Assembly (NCBI GenBank): GCA_021464415.1
Contig: CM038471.1
Location: 28,369,234-28,433,233, forward strand
Origin: Lonicera japonica
Lineage: Eukaryota; Streptophyta; Magnoliopsida; Dipsacales; Caprifoliaceae
Direction: 5' to 3'
DNA: 64,000 nt
In this document: piece by piece, positions 9,401-18,623 of the stretch
Position numbering within the stretch: the stretch's first letter is position 1
How the letters are laid out: each line of letters opens with the position of its first letter
Made by a program: the position numbers and the translations under genes
Notes under the pieces: model-generated
What the model saw: only the letters and a program-made list of their open reading frames with translations
Database searches by the model: none
Told to the model about the DNA's origin: nothing

Positions 9401-12042
9401 CATCAATTTGTTTCCATTGCAACTGTTCTTTTTCAACAATATCAGTAACGCGTTTTACTAAGTGTTCTTCATAACCCTGGCCCATAAACCACAATTCAAC
9501 AGAAGCAGACCATGACATATAATTATTGGGACCCTTCAATTTTTCCGAACATATGATAGGAGTGGTTGCAAAACTTAGGAAAGATTTGTTAGGCAACATA
9601 TTAGTTGGATTACTCATTACGAATGAACACAAGAAAGAATGTAAAGGGCAAGAAATACCAGGACAATACTGTAAAACAGTAGGGTTTTAGTCAAACAGTG
9701 AATCTGGAAATTTCGGAGGCAGAACGACTGTTCACGCGCCTACACGCGCGTGTGGAGGTGGAGGCGCGTGGATCTCACGCGCAGGGCAGCGTCGGCGCGT
9801 GGGAGCGCGTGAAGGAAGATTTTCCGGTGATTTCTCCGGCGTAGGTTCGTCTGAGTATTCCGACAACCTTGGTGTGGGTGGTGTGGTGTGAAAGTGGTAG
9901 GATACACGCGAAACAACTAGGGTTTGGATGGCTCCTTGGTTGTTGGCGGCTAGGGTTTGAGTAAGATGAATGCTGGAATGAAGAAACACAGCAAACACAG
10001 ATTATAATAGGGTTTTTCTCACTTAGTATCCTCTGATACCATGAGAAAGAATGAGAGGAAATTGTTGTGTGTATTTTCATTAACAAGAGCATCTATAAAT
10101 ACAAGAGAAATCACTATTGAAATAACCTAATTACTATTAGATTAACCTAACCTAACTAGCAGCTAATTTACAGCTAATATATAATATTTAACAAACATTA
10201 AGGCACATAATTACACCTCTGTCTACGTACTGTCTGCAACTACAAATTAAGTCTTGCCATTTACCAAAGAACGAAGAGAAAGAATGTTGGAGTATAACAA
10301 AGCCCTAAATCGTTGATGGAGGATTTGTGCTGCAGTTAGAGAGAGAGAAATCATCTGAGAAAGAACGAACAGAGAGAGAGAGAGAGATTCTCCCTTTTTC
10401 TTCTTTTTGTTTTGAGCGTCTTTTGGCTGTTTGGTTACGGGTGAGCTAATTTTAAAAAAGGAAGAGGCTCGCTTTTTGGTCCAATCCGGAAATGGACTCT
10501 CTCTCTCTATATATATATGTATGTTGCTCTATTTGGCGCCATTTTGAAGTGATCATTATTTCACCTTCTGTTGGATGTACTTAAGGGGTGCTAGCCAATT
10601 GAGACTCGCTGCTTTTTATTATGATGCTTTAATGTCCTTGTACTTCATTTCCTAATTTTATTTGCTCGTTGACCTAACACCACCTTGTGTTCTTTGTGTT
10701 ATTCTTCATAGCTATGCAAGGCACTGGCATCCTTGCAAAAATATTGGGAAGCACTTGAGATCATCAGTCTGAGTCTGAAATTTGGTGTCAACACATTATC
10801 CGCAGAGAAGAAAGAGGAGCTTAGGTTCCTTGGAGCTCGTAAGTTTTGAACTTGGAAAAGATTTGTTAGATTCTTTTGCTGCTTGTGCCCCCGAACAAAC
10901 CTTGGTGTCAATAAAATTGTTGTTTTAGAAAAAGCCTATATCTACACTATCAATATATGGGGTTATGTTCAACGGAGAAAGAGGCGGAGGCATTTTTTTC
11001 TCATGCTAAAGCATTGCGTCATCTTTTTGGTCCAACAGAAATAGCGTACAATTTTGCTGATCCTACATATGGATGGGAGTGTGCACGGGACATTGTTAAT
11101 CAGCATCCTCACAACTTTGCAGCATGGAATTGCTACTACAAAGTTATATCCAAGTATTCGACCCCTCTTCCTTGTTCATCTCATTTCTTTCTCTATTTAA
11201 AATAAAAATAAAAATTCTGCTACATCTTATCTGAATACGTACACAGTTGAACTCGTATAGTTAGTGATTGGCTTTCTTGTTCATGTCCAGACTAGAGGAT
11301 CGGTATACGAAGCATAGCAAGTTCCTGCATGGTATGAGAAACAAACACAGAGATTGTGTACCTCCAACTATCATTTTTGGGCATCAACTCACCATGATAA
11401 GCCAACATCAAGCAGCTGCAAGAGAATACTTGGAAGCTTATAAATTGATGCCAGACAGTCCCTTGGTCAATCTCTGCGCGGGTAAGACTCTTCCCCTCAG
11501 GTTGATTTTGTTTTTCAAAAAAATATTTATTGGTTTTATTTGATCTGATAAGATAAGAAGAATCATTCCTTCAGGAACTGCTTTAATCAACTTAGCCCTC
11601 GGGTTGAGACTTCAGAACAAGCATCAGACTCTTACACAGGGTTTAGCATTCCTCTACAACAACTTGCAGCTTTGTGAAAACAGTCAGGTCTAGTATTCTT
11701 CGTTCTCTTCAGGGTTTACTCACGTGTGAGTATATATATATAACACTAATTTTCATTATTATGTAATTGCAGGAATCATTATATAACATAGCTCGGGCAT
11801 ATCATCATGTTGGTCTAGTTTCTCTTGCAGCTACATATTATGAGAAGGTACTAGCAATTCGTGTCAGTGATTACCCAATCCCCAAGCTACCTACGGAGAA
11901 TCTGGATCTTGTAGATAGTCGAAAGTTAGGTGGCTATTGTGATCTTCGTAGAGAGGCAGCTTACAACTTGCATTTGATCTATAAAAATAGTGGAGCACTT
12001 GACCTTGCTAGGCAGGTATTGAAAGATCATTGTTCTCTTTAG
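484..12042 (+). CDS. GTF3C3: General transcription factor 3C polypeptide 3 (TFIIIC subunit, TPR protein), C-terminal part
   Basis: TFIIIC binds the A and B boxes of tRNA-type genes and recruits TFIIIB for RNA polymerase III; this subunit is the TPR scaffold (yeast Tfc4 / human TFIIIC102 type). I read twelve exons: 484-630, 1114-1192, 2716-2829, 2922-3085, 3800-3918, 4213-4336, 4452-4523, 10712-10838, 11039-11153, 11291-11481, 11575-11687 and 11773-12042 (stop). All have GT-AG borders and compatible phases, giving 544 codons without a break. Diagnostic stretches are SVDARLTLASLLLEE, ISQHQAAAREYLEAYKLMP, YNIARAYHHVGLVSLAATYY and the C-terminus ALDLARQVLKDHCSL. A Lys/Arg-rich then acidic linker (KKLLQKRE...DDSDDE) sits in the exon at 4213. 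The 5' part is outside the window. The intron 1193-2715 carries a MULE, and the intron 4524-10711 carries a complete copia element. The frame is intact, so the gene is probably functional if the 6.2-kb intron is spliced. Family assignment is from memory of plant homologues. Confidence 0.88.
1248..2568. mobile_element. Non-autonomous MULE with 9-bp target duplication, in an intron
   Basis: The element is flanked by the direct repeat CTTAGAATA at 1239-1247 and 2569-2577, a 9-bp duplication as expected for Mutator-like elements. Its ends are inverted repeats of about 50 bp: the left reads GGGTGGCACTAATTACACC and the right, reverse-complemented, AGGCGGCGCTGATTACACCC; the match continues through ACACTT..AACA..CATC. 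The 1.3-kb interior has no transposase ORF, and I recognise no captured gene. It sits wholly inside the TFIIIC-subunit intron 1193-2715. Confidence 0.8.
5271..5422 (-). repeat. 3' LTR of copia element
   Basis: 152 bp, apparently identical to 10042-10193. It begins just after the polypurine tract in element orientation. Confidence 0.95.
5430..9632 (-). CDS. Ty1/copia Gag-Pol polyprotein (intact, 1400 aa)
   Basis: The single ORF carries everything needed for copia transposition, in copia order: integrase before reverse transcriptase. From the N-terminus: a Gag region; a CCHC zinc knuckle at about residues 251-264 (CTHCHNLGHTVDRC); protease with DSGA at about 337; the integrase zinc-binding start HHRLGH at about 463, then the core with HSDIWGP, SDNA and the GVAERKNR block; reverse transcriptase with YVDD at about 1083; and RNase H with SDADWAG at about 1243 and the ALSTAEAEY block at about 1201-1209 of that region's numbering (C-terminal fifth of the protein). 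No stop or frameshift is present. Two nearby Met codons (residues 1 and 6) could start translation. A leader of about 400 bp separates it from the 5' LTR. Length and architecture are normal for an autonomous element. Confidence 0.93.
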   Translation of the reverse strand: MCSFVMSNPTNMLPNKSFLSFATTPIICSEKLKGPNNYMSWSASVELWFMGQGYEEHLVKRVTDIVEKEQLQWKQIDAFLCNVLWQSIDQSLVGQYRPYRTCYDVWQKAKKLYSNDINRLYTIVSHMKTIKKQDHDMQEYLGQIETLRQEFNELMPLSTDVTQQETDRGKFFMVLALAGLPTELDSVRNQILANPGVPSMDTIFEQLIRISAPLSIPSNSTTSTDSAILASQVTLRRDGKGGQRGRTRPRCTHCHNLGHTVDRCYKLHGYPPKVANISQYDPSSGDTPGTVTVPATEYVAFQKFKENQSSAIASTSQIGNHIACISQSSSLGPWVLDSGASDHMSGNKDLFSRITYSDTLSTVTLADGSQTKVRGIGQATPLSSLSLDSVLFIPNCPFNLISISKLTQTLPYSVTFVANSVLVQDRNTGRTIGVGCEYRGLYYLSPPPLPVACVAIDPPAILHHRLGHPSLQKLQQMVPSLASLSSLECESCQLGKHVRNSFSSRLNKQAESPFALVHSDIWGPSRVKSTLGFSYFVTFVDDFSRCTWLFLMKNRSELFSIFQNFCSEIKTQFGTTIRTFRSDNAREYFSAPFQSFMASQGILHQSSCAHTPQQNGVAERKNRHLIETTRTLLIHTHVPLRFWGDAVLTACYLINRMPSSVLQNQVPHSLLFPNQSLYYLPPRVFGCTCFVHDLTPGKDKLYAKSLKCIFLGYSRLQKGYRCFSPQLKRYLISADVTFFETTHFFTSSEHAECPIDVLPLSDTSSTPLIVSSPDPVTPTADSAPPLLTYHRRQQSTTAPPTEPTTDIASSPMTESTTPANPIVDPVDSSSTPITTSVPVSDLDRPIAERKGIRSTRNPYPIYNFLSYHRLSPSYTAFVSSLSPVSIPKNVGSALLDPGWRQAMVDEMSALHSNGTWDLVPLPPGKSTVGCRWVYSIKVGPDGAIDRLKARLVAKGYTQIYGLDYGDTFSPVAKMTSVRLFLSMAAIHQWPLYQLDIKNAFLHGELSEEVYMEQPPGFVAQGESRSRLVCRLRRSLYGLKQSPRAWFGRFSSVVQQFGMTRSESDHSVFYRHSPSNRCIYLVVYVDDIVITGNDQEGIQKLKQHLFQHFQTKDLGTLKYFLGIEVAQSQHGVFISQRKYALDILEETGMFDCKPVETPMDPNVKLLPNQGEPLPDPSKYRRLIGKLNYLTVTRPDIAFPMSVLSQFLSTPCDSHWDAAIRILKYIKRAPGKGLLYENKGHTQVIGYSDADWAGCPSDRRSTTGYCIFVGGNLVSWKSKKQSVVALSTAEAEYRAMAKATCELIWLKQLLQELQFIEIQQMKLICDNQAALHIASNPVFHERTKHIEIDCHFIREKILSGDIATGYVKSNDQLADIFTKSLTGPRVNYICNKLGTYNLYAPA
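10042..10193 (-). repeat. 5' LTR of copia element
   Basis: 152 bp, followed in element orientation by the initiator-Met-type primer-binding site at 10041-10030. The flanking AACAT duplication is at 10194-10198. Confidence 0.95.
10194..10711 (+). other. Remainder of TFIIIC intron
   Basis: Intronic sequence between the copia target duplication and the acceptor at 10710-10711. It contains the right arm of the older inverted repeat, a GA-rich microsatellite near 10370-10388 and a CT/TA run near 10498-10519. I see no gene. Confidence 0.6.
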
Positions 12043-12420
12043 TTATACAGATTCTTTCTTGGAATAGCCTCCATTGTTATTTATAACAATTTTGATTCAT
12101 GGACCAATTTTTGTATACGTATTGATGGGTTATACATACATTGATTGGAGTTTGGGGTTTTTATGAAATGCTAATCAATGTATCTGCTACATCAGTCGGT
12201 TTACAAAAATTGGTATATTAAATTGATTGATTTGTAGTTAAGTCGATTTATATACCCCTTTTTGTTCAGGGCTACATATATCATCCAAATTTACTGTCTT
12301 TTCACTTCATTTGAATTTCACATGTGCTTGACTCCCTCGCATAGTAATTTTAATTGATCTCTAGAAGTAAAGAATGATTTTTTATAGCTGAAAGTGTGTC
12401 CAACAATCATATATATATAT
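12043..12420. other. 3' flank of TFIIIC-subunit gene
   Basis: AT-rich sequence after the stop codon, presumably containing the 3' UTR. No ORF or repeat structure is recognised. Confidence 0.5.
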
Positions 12421-12423
12421 AGG

Positions 12424-12770
12424 AAGGATCTAAATCAAATGCGGACCAGCCATTTTGAGGTGGGTAAATGGATGAATTTTTTGATGAAACTTAGTGAAGG
12501 TGATCTCCTTGATTAGTAGATCATATAAACTAAATTTTATCGAAAAATTCAACTTGGAAGTAAGTTAAATAATTTTTTTTGATATATATGCCCATTTATG
12601 GCCGTTAAAAATTTAGATGTTTAGAAAGCCCGCTTTCCAATTGAATTTTTTTATGAAATTTGGTGGAGATGATCTTTTTAATCATGGAGTTCATTTTCAC
12701 CCACTTTCACCAAAAAAAATTGTTTTTTTACCCCTAAAAATGATTGGTCCGCATTTAAGGAGAAAACGGT
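12424..12770. mobile_element. Short MITE-like inverted repeat
   Basis: AAATGCGGACCAGCCATTTT near 12437 is matched by its approximate reverse complement near 12737-12756 (AAATGCGGACCAATCATTTT when inverted). The repeat extends about 35 bp each side. I found no convincing target duplication, so the family is unknown. Confidence 0.5.
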
Positions 12771-12812
12771 TTGTTCTCTTTATATTCTTTATATATATGA
12801 GGTTTCTATATG

Positions 12813-12954
12813 AGGGGGGTTGGCCTAGTGGTAGGCAACCTCCACCCTTGTCTTAAGCTCAAGGGTTCGACTCATGGGAGTGGGTGGAGGGTTTTTCTTT
12901 GTTTGTAGGATTGAGGGAAAGACTTAGACCTCCCTTAATTTAAAAAAAAAAAAA
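12813..12954 (+). mobile_element. tRNA-derived SINE
   Basis: A GGGGGGTTGGCCTAGTGG start contains a pol III box A (TGGCCTAGTGG, 12821-12831). A box B-like GGGTTCGACTC follows at 12863-12873, then a short body and a terminal poly(A) run at about 12942-12954. Box spacing and total length near 140 bp fit a plant SINE. No clear target duplication was seen. Confidence 0.75.
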
Positions 12955-12970
12955 GAGATAGAGCCATTTT

Positions 12971-13020
12971 CTTAAGGACAGTCCTTAAAATATTTAACTT
13001 AAGGACAGTCCTTAAGAGAA
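12971..13020. repeat. Two copies of a 19-bp palindrome
   Basis: CTTAAGGACAGTCCTTAAG-type palindromes occur twice in about 45 bp, just left of the inverted-repeat element that also begins with an AAGGACC motif. They may be nested MITE ends. Confidence 0.5.
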
Positions 13021-13047
13021 TAAAACCATATATATATGGTACATATC

Positions 13048-14325
13048 AGTCAAGGACCAATCCTTACGGATTGGTCTTACCATTTAAAAATCGGAACTTT
13101 TTCACTCCCTCTTTACTTGTTGCCAAATAGCTGCCTTAATAAAAATAGGACAAAAGCTCTTTTTCCCTTCATTATTTGTTCTCAGTATCTCTCATTCCCT
13201 GCACATCCTCCCCGTCCATCTCTCTCTCTCTCACGGCACTTGCTGTTCACCACCCTCTCACTCCACCCACCATCCACCACCCTCACTCCACCTTCGTCCA
13301 CCGGCTCTCTCTCCCTCACCGGCTTGCAACCATTCTACAAGCCGCGTAACTGAGATATGGAGAGAATAAAATAACTATGATATCCGGCCCCTTCCGATGT
13401 AGATCCATATGTACCATCAGCTTTATTATAACAAATGACTTTTTTTTTTTACTTAATTTGATTGATTCTGTTTGCAAAATTTGGTTTGTCCAATGGTTTG
13501 ATTTAATTAACTATATATGTTACAATTGTTTGCCCTGTTGCTGGTACACTATAATCATTACGACTATAATTAAAAGGAAGGCCGCCTTTGCATCAATTTT
13601 TCACCGTTCTTTAGTTTTTTCAGCAAAAAAACAGAGCATCTAAAAGAAAGACAAGGCAAACGTGGTCCCAATCCTGCAAATTTTATTATTGAAACAACAA
13701 TTGAATGGAAGCAGCCAAGAATACAAACACCTAAAATTAAGCATGCTAACAACAAAACACTTGGGAAAAAAAATTGGACCAACAACAAAACACCCAGAAA
13801 ACAGAACAAGCAAAACACCCAGAAAACAGAACAAGCAAAACACTCAGAAAAAAGAACAAGTACTACAATTCCTGTTGAGAAGCTTGAAGTAAAACTTGGC
13901 ACCATCCCATGCAAGTCTAATCTTGTCGCCTTTTTTAAGGCCCTTCCTAGTAACCAAATTCTTCTTCCAGTTGCTGGTGAGCACGGAATATTTAGTATTA
14001 GCCCACTTGCGAAGGAGAGAATCGACTTCATGAGCCGCGTAACTGAGACATGGAGAGGGAGAGAGAGCCGGTGGACGGAGGTGCACGGTGGAGTGAGAGT
14101 GGACAGTGGGTGGAGTGAGAGAGTGGTGAACAGCAGGTGTCGTAAGAGAGAGAGATGGACGGGGAGGGGGTGAAAGGGTTGAGAGAGTTACTGAGAGCAA
14201 ATAATGAAGGGAAAAAGAGCTTTTGTCCTATTTTTATTAAGACAGCTGTTTGGCAATAAGTAAAGAGGGAGTGAAAAAGTCCCGTGTTTTTAAATGGTAA
14301 GGATTGGTCCTTACTTGATATATAC
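13048..14325. mobile_element. MULE-like element with long terminal inverted repeats and a captured gene fragment
   Basis: About 200-300 bp at 13050-13340 is the reverse complement of 14040-14320. Shared blocks include AAGGACCAATCCTTAC, CCATTTAAAAA, ACTTTTTCACTCCCTCTTTAC, AATAAAAATAGGACAAAAGC and TCCACCGGCTCTCTCTCCCT. The left arm has an extra 12 bp near its tip, and its inner end is rearranged: GCCGCGTAACTGAGA is in direct orientation in both arms, at 13341 and 14034. Between the arms lies a B3-domain-like fragment on the minus strand. Long inverted repeats around a host-gene piece suggest a Pack-MULE. I could not fix a target duplication. Confidence 0.6.
13844..14031 (-). pseudogene. B3 DNA-binding-domain-like fragment
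   Basis: On the minus strand this reads about 60 residues ending in NWKKNLVTRKGLKKGDKIRL followed by WDGAKFYFKLLNR. That resembles the C-terminal half of plant B3 DNA-binding domains (pattern: WkknFVtrrgLKkGDeIgLrWd..FyFsVLnR). The N-terminal half of the domain, a start codon context and downstream exons are missing. It lies between two long inverted repeats, so it is best read as a captured fragment, not a gene. The B3 call is from recalled family pattern only. Confidence 0.5.
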
Positions 14326-14339
14326 CTATCGCATATATA

Positions 14340-14935
14340 TATATTGCTATATATTTAAGTTGGAGGAGGATTTTTTGTTTGAACTTGAAATTGCTTAATA
14401 ACCCTTCATACTTAAAATATAAATAGTGCTACAACTAGGATTTTAACCCATGACATTGAATATGACAAATACATTATTCTCACTTGAATAAAGATGAAAC
14501 ATAAATTTTGGATCAACTAAGCTAGCTCTTTTGGTTCGTAAGAACCTCATGCATTGAATGTGATTTGGCATTGTAGAATATGATAAAATCCTGTTGCATA
14601 GAATACGGAAATGATGAAGCTAGTTGCGACAAAGTTCGCAAACATACAGGAATTTGAAATCCGTTTGGTAATAACCAAAAAGTTAACGTTCGGGAAACAC
14701 TCAGCCAGATGGCTGGGATCTGAACTACCAGCCGGATGACCAACGTCTGGGAGATGATCAGCCGGAAAGCTAGCGTACGAACACTATATAATTTCAAGGA
14801 AAGAGTCCACAGTTTGATTCTCTCCACATAAACGTCCCAATTTTTGAGACAGAAAATTGAGTACTTCTTTGACACCCTTTGTCCATTGACACATTTTCAT
14901 GTGATACTATTATTTTACACACAAATTAGGTTATA
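14340..14935. other. Intergenic, no gene recognised
   Basis: AT-rich. Around 14680-14790 there are three degenerate GC-richer repeats built on CAGCC(G/A)GA and AACGT(T/C) motifs. An ORF on the minus strand here has no recognisable domain and low-complexity repeats, so I do not call it. Confidence 0.4.
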
Positions 14936-15213
14936 TTTAAATTAGGCAGTCGCTATTTGCTCACTATTTTTTACTTGGTTATATTCCACTTTTCATTCCC
15001 ATGATAACAAGTGAGCAAGTGCATGTTACTCACTCGATGACAAGCGAGCTTAAGTCTACATGCTTGGTGCTTATGAGCCGAGTAACGCATTTTCAAGATT
15101 ATACTCGCTTGTCATTGTGTGAGTAATATGCACTTATTCGATTGTGATCGAGCAAATAAAAAGTGGTGTATAAGTGTATTTTTGGAGTGCAAATAGCGGT
15201 TGCCTTAAACTAT
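14936..15213. mobile_element. Foldback MITE
   Basis: A nearly full-length inverted repeat of about 280 bp. The left arm has CGCTATTTGC then AAGTGCATGTTACTCAC and GATGACAAGCGAG; the right arm is the inverse (CTCGCTTGTCATTGTGTGAG, then AGTGCAAATAGCGG). It would fold into a long hairpin. No transposase; class uncertain. Confidence 0.6.
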
Positions 15214-16330
15214 CATATCATACACTATTACTCTAAATGGACAGATCCTCTTAACACTTCACTCACTCACATGTGAAGTTTTGTTTTTATTTTTTTGAAA
15301 GCACACAAGTTCTTTATTATTTTGTTAACTGAAAATGGGGGTTAGTGCTTGCATGAGTTAATTTTTTATAAGACAACAACAACAAATATTTGTACAAGTT
15401 CCTCTTTCTTAGGTTGCATTCGATAAAAAGTTGAAAAATGATTGTAAATATTGCTACTTTTATAAGACGTTGAAAGAGAATTAGTGATTTGGGGAAATGT
15501 TCACTACTTTTTTCTTATTTTCCATGAAAGAAAAAGGATGATATTAGTGTTATTTTGTGCTGTATATATTCACTTTAGTTATTTTTTAAGTTTTCAATTT
15601 TGCACTTTCCACATTTAATTCAGCACAATGATTACTTTTTTAGCTTATTTTTGCATGTCTGAGTCAAGTAGGGTTGTAAAACAAACCTCACGATCATTCG
15701 AGATTCGTTTGTGGAAAAAAAATTAATTAATATGTTTAAACAGATTTTAGAGCTCAGCATTTTAATCAGCTCGGCTCGTTAAGTTTGAAATAATGTTGAG
15801 CTATGTTCGTGAGTTAAACAAGCGAAGCTCGAACAAATTTATAAAACTCGATTGAAATGTTTTACGAACCAATTTTGAACCTTTGGCTCGACTCCACTTG
15901 TGTACACCCCTATACATACTTAAGCAAATGCAATTTGAGGTTATCGTTATAATTTTTCGTAGATATGATGGTATCTTTTTTCCCCTAATTTTGACAAAAC
16001 TCTGAAAACGGTTATATACAACGTAAGATGTGCTACAATTCAAGGAATACTCCAAGGTTACAATAGTTGAGATATGTAATCTAGAAAAATCTCAAATTTT
16101 TGCAAGTAATTTGGATTAAACCAAATTTGTTCATCCAGCTATTCCTATTACTTTATATATATATATATATATATTTGTGAATTATGTCAAACTCCAAAAG
16201 TTATAAAAACCTTCGACTAGATTAGGAAACACATTTATGATAGTTTTCAATACATCTTTCACGTATTTATAAAGGTCATATACACTTGATATATCATCAA
16301 CAATTAGTGTAAAAATGATTTAGTCTCTGG
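15214..16330. other. Intergenic with a possible degraded hAT-type MITE
   Basis: Between about 15668 and 15914 the ends TAGGGTTGTA and its rough inverse TACACCCCTA flank a stretch rich in GCTCG motifs, resembling common hAT MITEs. No target duplication was seen. A (TA)n microsatellite lies at 16157-16174. Otherwise nothing is recognised. Confidence 0.35.
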
Positions 16331-16370
16331 ACAACTTGGGTCTTATATTCTATGAAGTTAGGAGGCTTAA

Positions 16371-16565
16371 ACCCCGAATTACATTGTTGAACACTGAGTG
16401 CTGAACTTCCACTTTGATAAGTTGGAAAAATGACGCCACTCAAGGAGCCTAGCGCGAAAAATCCTGAATTGTGAAAACCCCCGAATTACATTGTTAAACA
16501 CTGAGTGCTGAACTTCCACTTTGATAAGTTGGAAAAATGACGCCACTCAATGAGCCTAGCGCATT
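16371..16565 (+). repeat. Tandem duplication, period about 107 bp
   Basis: The block starting CCCGAATTACATTGTT at 16373 recurs at 16480 with almost every base preserved through GAGCCTAGCGC, giving one full and one partial copy. Confidence 0.8.
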
Positions 16566-17264
16566 TCACAGATACCTAAGAAACAAACAAAAGGGTGTGG
16601 ATCCATTGTTTCTTTGATCTACTACTAATTATAAAGACAGTCTTCCACCTAATTTCATAAAACAATTCATCCGTTTAACTCTCAAATGGACCCCATTGAG
16701 CCTAAATCCTGCCATAAAAACCCTACATGACCAAAGATAGAAATGGGAAAGAAAATAGAATAGATGTATCAACAACCTAGTACTTGCAAATATAAAGAAA
16801 TTTCTAAATCAATGATAATTGGCACATACGTTTATACCAATGATAGCTAGTAAAACAAGGTCATCATCAGGCAAGCACCAATTTGCCAAATCCTCCTCAT
16901 CAGTTGGAACGTTTTCCATCTGATATGATCTGAAAACGAAAGCAATGCAGCTCAAACCTGCTGAAGTCACATCTTGAATTGCATTGTTGAATAATGTCAC
17001 CTGCAGACCAAAGTAGATTTAGTAACCACTAAACCTAAATTTGTACTGAAATATTTTAGAAAACTACAATATATATTATACGGTTGCTAATATAGGTAGT
17101 TGAATCGTTTGAGGCTTGAGCTAGAATATTTATTTCTACTTCTAAACTTCTCTATCAAATGCAATGAAACTTCAATAGCAATTGCAATTAACTTAAGGAA
17201 CATAATAATTTTCCGGACCTTGTCTTCATTAATTGCCACCCAGCAGCCATTAGTATCAATCTAT

Positions 17265-17790
17265 GAAGCATGGATGTGGGATGCAAGTGCGATGCGATTC
17301 GAGAATTTTCAAAAAAACAGAGTGCGGGTGCGGCGAGTAATAAAATAATAATATAAATTTACATTAGTTGATTAGATTGTATGTTTAAGAATTACCTATA
17401 ATCAATAATGAAATATGATATTTTTGGATATTTTGTGGAGTAATGTGAGAAGAGTAGAAGACTAAGAAAATAACGTGATCTTTTTGGATATTTTGTGGAG
17501 TAATGTTATATATATATATATATATTTATGTATAATGTAAAAAGTTAAAAGGATAAAACTTAAAAGTCAAAAATAATTCTCTTTTTTCTTTTTTTAAAAA
17601 AGTCAATTAAAATATCTCTTTTTTTAAAAAAAAATCAATTTAAATTAAAAAATAAAAAGAGAAAAAGGATTCTTCCCGAATCCTCAACGAATCAGAAATT
17701 AAGATTAATCAATTAATTATGATTCTCCTCGGGTGCAAATTGGTGCCGAATCGGGGCCGCACCCGCACTCGCACTCGATTCACACCTAGC
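17265..17790. repeat. Inverted repeat of GTGCGGGTGCGG motifs
   Basis: GAGTGCGGGTGCGG near 17321 and its inverse CCGCACCCGCACTCG near 17757-17775 face each other across about 450 bp of AT-rich sequence. This is MITE-like but the ends are unclear; the right end abuts the ATPase exon 17786-17906. Confidence 0.4.
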
Positions 17791-18045
17791 TGAATTTGCT
17801 GACCCTTTAGAAGAATCCGTGCTCCATAAGTATCAATATATCTTGTGCATTCAGCTAAGACAATTTCAGCAGCTCCTTTCCAATGTATATGAGCTTCAGA
17901 ATCGGGCTGTTAGTTTCACAAAGTAGTACGGTTACAAGTGACAAGGTAAAATGACGACTCCCAAGGTAGAGTATGTTTAAATTCCTACATTAGATGCAAA
18001 CTTTGCCATTTTAAAGGTTTATGTGCTTTAATTTCTAGACGGTAA

Positions 18046-18336
18046 GATTTTGTTTGGTTGGAGTTTTAAATATCTAATTTAAAATTTGTTTTTAAGTATA
18101 GTTCTTTAAAACTGTTTTTCAATTCGATTTGTGTACGGTACATTATTTTTAAAATTTTACAAAAAATCATATTTTTTGTATTTTATTTATTTCTTAAATT
18201 TTTTCTAAAATACAAAAGAAAAAATAAACAAAAAAATTTCTTTTTACTTGAATGAAGTTTTAAAAATTGGTGAACCAAACGCAATTTTTTTAAAAAAAAC
18301 CTAAAATATTTTTTAAAAATCCAACCAAACAACACC
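18046..18336. mobile_element. Tourist-like (PIF/Harbinger) MITE 1
   Basis: The ends are inverted: left GATTTTGTTTGGTTGG, right inverse GGTGTTGTTTGGTTGG. TAA is duplicated at 18043-18045 and 18337-18339, as expected for PIF/Harbinger elements. The interior is AT-rich with no ORF. Confidence 0.7.
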
Positions 18337-18339
18337 TAA

Positions 18340-18623
18340 GGCTCCATTTGATTGCAAAGATGAAAAGGAAAAATAAATTTAGTTAGTTTGTGTGAAAAGA
18401 TAGAAAATAAGGTAAAAGATGTTACTCATTTTATGAGTGTATATCCTCCATCTTTCAATATTTTTGGTGGAAAATTTTTACTCACCGCCAAGCAAAAAAA
18501 AATTCTTCATGGAAAAACTTAAAAATCAAGAGGATATCACTTCTATTACTCAACTTATTTTTCATCTTTTCATCAAACTAACTCAATTTATTTTTCTTTT
18601 CTACTTTGCAATCAAATGGAACC
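18340..18623. mobile_element. Tourist-like (PIF/Harbinger) MITE 2
   Basis: A 284-bp element. The left end GGCTCCATTTGATTGC and the right inverse GGTTCCATTTGATTGC start an inverted repeat of about 50 bp (AAGAAAAATAAAT..AGTTAGTTT). TAA flanks both sides (18337-18339 and 18624-18626); the left TAA is also the right duplication of MITE 1. Confidence 0.8.

Larger units (their letters stand above)
5271..10193 (-). mobile_element. Complete Ty1/copia LTR retrotransposon, very recent insertion
   Basis: The 4923-bp element has 152-bp LTRs at both ends, identical by eye, bordered by the 5-bp target duplication AACAT (5266-5270 and 10194-10198). On the minus strand the LTR begins TGTTAAAT and ends TTTCTCA, so it has the usual TG...CA ends. 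The primer-binding site next to the 5' LTR matches the 3' end of initiator tRNA-Met (TGGTATCAGAGG, reverse complement of 10030-10041). A polypurine tract (GAGGGGGAG) abuts the 3' LTR at 5423-5432. The single internal polyprotein is unbroken. It lies antisense inside an intron of the TFIIIC gene. Confidence 0.95.
4586..10457. mobile_element. Possible older inverted-repeat element, split by the copia insertion
   Basis: The two halves of this intron on either side of the copia element carry imperfect inverted repeats. Positions 4618-4659 match the reverse complement of 10389-10445 (GCTCACC..GTAACC, then a shared AACAAAAAGAAGAAAA run; the right copy has about 15 extra bases). Positions 4692-4710 match 10307-10325 (AATCCTCCATC..GATTT). 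The short direct repeat AAGGAAGAG at 4577-4585 and 10458-10466 could be a 9-bp target duplication, but the outermost bases do not pair well, so the boundaries are tentative. Without the copia element the unit would be about 0.95 kb. Confidence 0.45.

Noticed and set aside
13570..14031. 153-codon minus-strand ORF
   Set aside because: The frame is mostly low-complexity Phe/Leu/Val from a GTGTTTTGCTTG-type repeat. Only the B3-like piece in the other frame is credible.
14522..14875. 117-codon minus-strand ORF with repeated LTFRL/LVIRL pattern
   Set aside because: The pattern comes from degenerate nucleotide repeats; no start context or domain.
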